The position numbers and the translations under genes were made by a program. From Kosmotogaceae bacterium UBA1373 (lineage in GTDB: Bacteria > Thermotogota > Thermotogae > Petrotogales > Kosmotogaceae), in contig DBRH01000027.1 of assembly GCA_002305955.1 (NCBI GenBank), positions 1 to 16,709 on the forward strand: 16,709 nt of DNA, read 5' to 3'. The notes under the pieces were generated by a model. That model saw only the letters and a list, made by a program, of their open reading frames with translations, was not told the DNA's origin and made no database searches. Positions within the stretch are counted from its first letter, which is position 1. Each line of letters begins with the position of its first letter. This document shows, piece by piece, positions 14,119 through 16,709 of the stretch.

Positions 14119-14949
14119 ATGAAAGAGCCGGAGAAGTGGAAGTTAAAAGACGTGCGGGCCGTTTTCAGTGATATAGACGGCACGCTTCTAGACAGCGAAG
14201 AGAGATTGTCCGGTGAGAACCTGAAGGCGATCCAGGAGATCGTGAACCGGGGCATTTTAATGGTTTTTGCCAGCGGTAGATCGACCGGATCGATCAGAAA
14301 CCTCTTCGCCGGACTCGATGAACATAATTTCAACGCCATTGCCTTCAACGGTTCTGAAGTTACCCTGAGGGGAGAGGTGATTTCCAGAACTAAGCTAGAC
14401 TCCGTAACGGCTTCGCAAATAGTCAGGACTGTAAGTGAGATCAATATTCATATTCACGCTTATGTGGATGGCGAGCTGGTCTTTTCGAAACTGACCCCTA
14501 CGGCGGAAAGGTATGCAATACATACCGGCTTAGAGCCGATGATCGTTGGAGATCTTGCTGTATATCTCCAGGAGAACCCGCCGATCAAGCTGGTCGTACT
14601 CTCAGAACCCGGCTATCTTCCCTCTTTGAGGGAGAAGCTCGCCGGGCAGTTTCCAGAGGTCAGTTTCACCAGATCCGGAGGAATCTACCTGGATGTCACG
14701 CGCTCGAACGTTGACAAAGGTCGTGGATTGATTGAAATATGCGAAAGAGAAGGTATAGCGCCCGAAAACGCCGTAGCCTTTGGAGATAGTGACAACGATA
14801 TCGAAATGCTTAAAGCGGCCGGTCTTTCCGTGGCCATGTCTAACGGTTCCGAAGAAGTGCGGAGAATCGCGACTGTAACAACTGTATCGAACGATGAAAA
14901 CGGATTTTCGAAGATGATGAAGAAATTGCTGCGAAATATGACCCCATAA
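14119..14949 (+). CDS. Cof-type HAD family phosphatase (subclass IIB)
   Basis: A 276-residue soluble phosphatase with all four HAD motifs: D18-I-D20-G-T (nucleophile and acid/base), S52 in ASGRS, K200 in DKGRGL, and GDSDND (222-227) for magnesium. The large cap between motifs II and III is the IIB type. Such enzymes remove phosphate from sugar phosphates and similar small molecules. The ATG at 14119 has AAAGGA eight bases upstream; an ATG at 14110 overlapping the permease stop is the alternative. As last gene of the operon it could dephosphorylate the product made by the phosphoesterase from the imported compound. No terminator is seen after it, only a CCAGG-TT-CCTGG inverted repeat with too small a loop. 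Confidence 0.88.
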   Translation: MKEPEKWKLKDVRAVFSDIDGTLLDSEERLSGENLKAIQEIVNRGILMVFASGRSTGSIRNLFAGLDEHNFNAIAFNGSEVTLRGEVISRTKLDSVTASQIVRTVSEINIHIHAYVDGELVFSKLTPTAERYAIHTGLEPMIVGDLAVYLQENPPIKLVVLSEPGYLPSLREKLAGQFPEVSFTRSGGIYLDVTRSNVDKGRGLIEICEREGIAPENAVAFGDSDNDIEMLKAAGLSVAMSNGSEEVRRIATVTTVSNDENGFSKMMKKLLRNMTP

Positions 14950-14990
14950 CTCAAGGCTTTCGCGTCCAGGTTCCTGGTAAAACAGAGGTC

Positions 14991-15126
14991 AGAGGAGAGG
15001 AAGAGAGAGGAAAAGAGAGAATGAGAGAGTAAGAGAGAGAAGTAGAGAGAGCGAGACGCCTTCTCGTGAGTGAAGCGGACTCTCAACGTTCTTTCTCTCG
15101 TGTTTTTCGCTCTCGTCTTCTCGTGA
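14991..15126. repeat. Purine tract, pyrimidine tract and 13-bp direct repeats
   Basis: From 14991 to 15056 only four of 66 bases are pyrimidines, with several copies of AGAGAGA. From 15081 to 15123 only eight of 43 are purines. CGCCTTCTCGTGA (15057-15069) recurs as CGTCTTCTCGTGA (15114-15126). GAGAGCGA in the first tract can pair with TCGCTCTC in the second. No gene is seen here; the open frames are low-complexity. Confidence 0.7.
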
Positions 15127-15166
15127 TAGGATCACTACGGGATGACAGTCTTACTCCCTTCCCGTC

Positions 15167-15188
15167 ATGCCGGATCGCGATCCGGCAT
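15167..15188. repeat. 22-bp perfect palindrome
   Basis: The arms ATGCCGGATCG and CGATCCGGCAT meet with no spacer. It is flanked by CCCGTC and CCCGCT. GGGATGAC about 20 bases upstream can also pair with GTCATGCC at its left edge. It looks like part of a dispersed REP-like element, or a protein site; no T-run follows. Confidence 0.6.
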
Positions 15189-15209
15189 CCCGCTCTTGCT
15201 CTTCTCGGA

Positions 15210-15237
15210 GGGCGGTGGACGGACGACGGATAACGGC
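15210..15237. repeat. Four degenerate heptanucleotide repeats with invariant CGG
   Basis: Four adjacent 7-base units (for example GGACGGA, CGACGGA) all have CGG at positions 4-6. It lies 36 bases before the longer CAC heptad array. Confidence 0.55.
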
Positions 15238-15273
15238 TCCTGGTTAACTCTTGACGCTCTTTCTCGATTCTTA

Positions 15274-15322
15274 CCCACAACACACCATTCACTAACCACT
15301 ACTCACTATCCACCACCCACTG
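15274..15322. repeat. Seven degenerate heptanucleotide repeats, consensus NNCACTA
   Basis: Seven adjacent 7-base units, 49 bases in all. CAC is invariant at positions 3-5 and A or G closes every unit (TTCACTA, ACCACTA, CTCACTA are consecutive examples). The strand is almost free of G. GGCTCCTG stands at 15235-15242 and again at 15324-15331, just outside the arrays. The array is not coding in any frame I can support. Confidence 0.65.
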
Positions 15323-15362
15323 TGGCTCCTGTTGATCTTTCTTATTCAATCATATGATTTAA

Positions 15363-15411
15363 TATAATAATATAATCCATAGATTATTTTTATCGGTTTT
15401 AATGGTAAAAT
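15363..15411 (+). promoter_or_regulatory. AT-rich promoter region of the small secreted protein gene
   Basis: TATAAT occurs at 15363-15368 and 15371-15376, and TGGTAAAAT (15403-15411) is an extended -10 type box. The last would give a leader of about 30 bases to the ATG at 15448, which has GAGGGG nine bases upstream. No clear -35 is seen. Confidence 0.4.
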
Positions 15412-15447
15412 ATGTTCGAGAAGCTCATTTATGAGGGGATGAAATAG

Positions 15448-15978
15448 ATGAAAAGAGTGATTTTAGCAGTCTTGCTGGCTTTTATTTTATCTTCGACAGC
15501 TTTTGGAGTACAGAACACATCTACCCAGGAGCTTAGAATAGTTGTGCAGCCAGTGGCATTACTGGATGTATCTCTCCTGACGGTGGTCTTCGAAATCCCC
15601 CAGGAGATAGTCCCCGGTGCACCTTTGCATTTTGAAAACATAGAAGGCGGGAATATAAGATACACCTCGCTCATCGAGCAGGGCAGGTCAAGAAAGATAA
15701 CGGCTTCGCTGGTAGATACGTCGATCCTCGACTATGTTGAAATAGGAATAACCGTGGCGGCGCCTGAAAAGGGAACTGGAAAACTGGGAGTATCCACGGG
15801 AAGGATCTCTCTCAGCTCGATACCGCAGCCGGTTATCGCAGATATAGGCAACGGCTGGACGGGAACGGAAGAGACCGATGGTGCCAGTGTTTTCTATGAT
15901 ATCGATATACTGTCGGCGGACAACCTTGGAAGCGGTACCGTAACTATAGATGTGCTCTTCACACTCGCCGAGGAGTGA
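15448..15978 (+). CDS. Small secreted beta-rich protein, unknown function
   Basis: A 176-residue protein with a clear signal peptide (MKRVILAVLLAFILSSTAFG, cleavage near residue 20). The mature part has alternating hydrophobic and polar residues, as in beta-sandwich proteins: repeated strands such as LRIVVQPVALLDVSLL, RKITASLVDTSIL and the closing SGTVTIDVLFTLAEE. It has no cysteines and no membrane anchor. I do not recognise a named family; the layout is reminiscent of secreted surface or pilus-subunit-like proteins, without specific motifs. The gene follows the repeat island and its own AT-rich promoter. Its stop codon directly abuts that of the convergent gene for a large envelope protein. 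A shared envelope role is possible but unproven. Confidence 0.75.
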   Translation: MKRVILAVLLAFILSSTAFGVQNTSTQELRIVVQPVALLDVSLLTVVFEIPQEIVPGAPLHFENIEGGNIRYTSLIEQGRSRKITASLVDTSILDYVEIGITVAAPEKGTGKLGVSTGRISLSSIPQPVIADIGNGWTGTEETDGASVFYDIDILSADNLGSGTVTIDVLFTLAEE

Positions 15979-16709
15979 TCAGAGTACACCGGAATCTATT
16001 ATGATTATCTGTTCGCTCTTCTTCCTCATTTTGAAGTCGATCGTGGTTTCACTTCCCGATTTCAGTTCGAGTTCGGCGGTTTGATTATCTATCACAAAAC
16101 CCCTGGGCAGAGTATCGCCGTCGATACGCAGAGTCCATTTTCCCGGCCTCAGGTTTGGAACCGAGATCTCGCCGTTCTCCCTGGTGCTCAATCTGAAGTT
16201 TTCTTCGCCATTACTCAACGTGAAATATATCCCGCCCAGATTGACGGGCTCCTTTTCCTCGTTTATTACTCTTACCCTCAAGGTCGAAGACTTAAGAAAG
16301 CCCAACGATATCCCGGACTCTTCGTCGGCTTTCAGTTCAAGCTTAAGCGGCAGCTTATCGACGCTTACCAGTCCCCTCTCAATTGACTGGCCATCTATTT
16401 CCACATAGTAAGTCCCCGGCCTTATACCTTTGAAGGCAAACTCACCTTCCTTGCCAGTGATGGCGACCAGGTTGTTGAGCCTTACAACAACCCCCACGAT
16501 CGGTCTTTCTTTCCCGTCTTCGATAACTACCACCTTTCCAGATAGAGAAGCCAGATCGTTTCTGGGCCATACGGGAAGCGAGAACGGAAAGGAATAACCG
16601 GCCTTGAATTCAAACGCCGGCTTCCAGCTGTCCCGTTCGGCGATAGACACCGCCGCGGATGCCGTGAAGTTACCTCCATCCACGAAGGATTTAGAAAGCG
16701 CAACACCGA
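15979..16709 (-). CDS. Envelope/surface protein with repeated beta-sandwich domains, C-terminal part
   Basis: The frame is open to the right edge, so the start is outside; 242 residues are visible. The first part (GVALSKSFVDGGNFTASAA, then WKPAFEFKAGYSFPF) reads like barrel or outer-envelope strands. It is followed by a carboxypeptidase-regulatory-like domain (SGKVVV, then GVVVRLNNLVAITGKEGEFAF). Two related repeats follow: IRPGTYYVEIDGQSIERG and LRPGKWTLRIDGDTLPRG, each continuing with an L-E-L-K strand. The C-terminus is FKMRKKSEQIIIIDSG. Such domains are common in large secreted or usher-like surface proteins. An internal GTG at 16683 could pass for a start, but the upstream codons read on in the same style. 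Function is not known; a structural or assembly role at the cell surface is inferred. Confidence 0.7.
   Translation of the reverse strand, partial: GVALSKSFVDGGNFTASAAVSIAERDSWKPAFEFKAGYSFPFSLPVWPRNDLASLSGKVVVIEDGKERPIVGVVVRLNNLVAITGKEGEFAFKGIRPGTYYVEIDGQSIERGLVSVDKLPLKLELKADEESGISLGFLKSSTLRVRVINEEKEPVNLGGIYFTLSNGEENFRLSTRENGEISVPNLRPGKWTLRIDGDTLPRGFVIDNQTAELELKSGSETTIDFKMRKKSEQIIIIDSGVL

Noticed and set aside
14960..14985. CCAGG-TT-CCTGG as terminator of the HAD operon
   Set aside because: The loop of two bases is too small and no T-run follows.
15274..15322. CRISPR-like repeat array
   Set aside because: Units are 7 bases with no spacers, and no cas gene is present.
15142..15357. Short plus-strand open frame across the palindrome and heptad arrays
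   Set aside because: The product is Ser/Thr/Pro-rich low complexity produced by the repeats; there is no SD or conserved feature.

Overview
The window looks like a chromosomal segment of a member of the Thermotogota, probably a moderate-GC, mesophilic Mesotoga/Kosmotoga-like organism. The clues are the NfnAB pair, frequent TTG/GTG starts with strong GGAGG-type Shine-Dalgarno (SD) sequences, many ABC sugar-type transport genes, and very compact gene spacing. This assignment is inferred from gene style and was not checked against a database.

Layout. Left edge: the 3' end of an ABC-F ATPase gene (+) meets a minus-strand operon of three envelope/regulatory genes: a DUF4097-type repeat protein, a PadR regulator and a DUF1700/HAAS membrane protein. 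A hairpin holding both terminal stop codons separates the two units. At 2.9-3.4 kb is a solitary AT-rich prepilin gene whose promoter region contains a 15-bp tandem duplication. A nitronate monooxygenase-like flavoprotein gene (+) follows and overlaps a convergent EamA/DMT exporter gene (-) by 44 bp. Upstream of the exporter on the same strand are an AceTr/SatP-type acetate transporter gene and the operon nfnA-nfnB, encoding the electron-bifurcating NADH-dependent ferredoxin:NADP+ oxidoreductase.

Right half: a plus-strand operon runs from 8.9 to 14.95 kb. It encodes a ROK-family regulator, a calcineurin-like phosphoesterase, an ABC solute-binding protein, two ABC permeases and a Cof-type HAD phosphatase. 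A 25-bp imperfect palindrome over the predicted start of transcription suggests autoregulation by the ROK protein. A hairpin with a T-run after the binding-protein gene probably lowers expression of the permeases. No ABC ATPase is encoded. The two phosphatase-type enzymes, with a binding protein that resembles UgpB in places, suggest scavenging of a phosphorylated compound such as a glycerophosphodiester. That substrate is a hypothesis only.

From 14.95 to 15.45 kb lies a gene-free repeat island: a purine tract, a pyrimidine tract, 13-bp direct repeats, a 22-bp perfect palindrome and two separate degenerate heptanucleotide arrays. It is followed by a small secreted protein gene (+), whose stop codon abuts that of a convergent, right-truncated gene (-) for a surface or outer-envelope protein with repeated beta-sandwich domains. 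No tRNA, rRNA, CRISPR array or transposase gene was seen.
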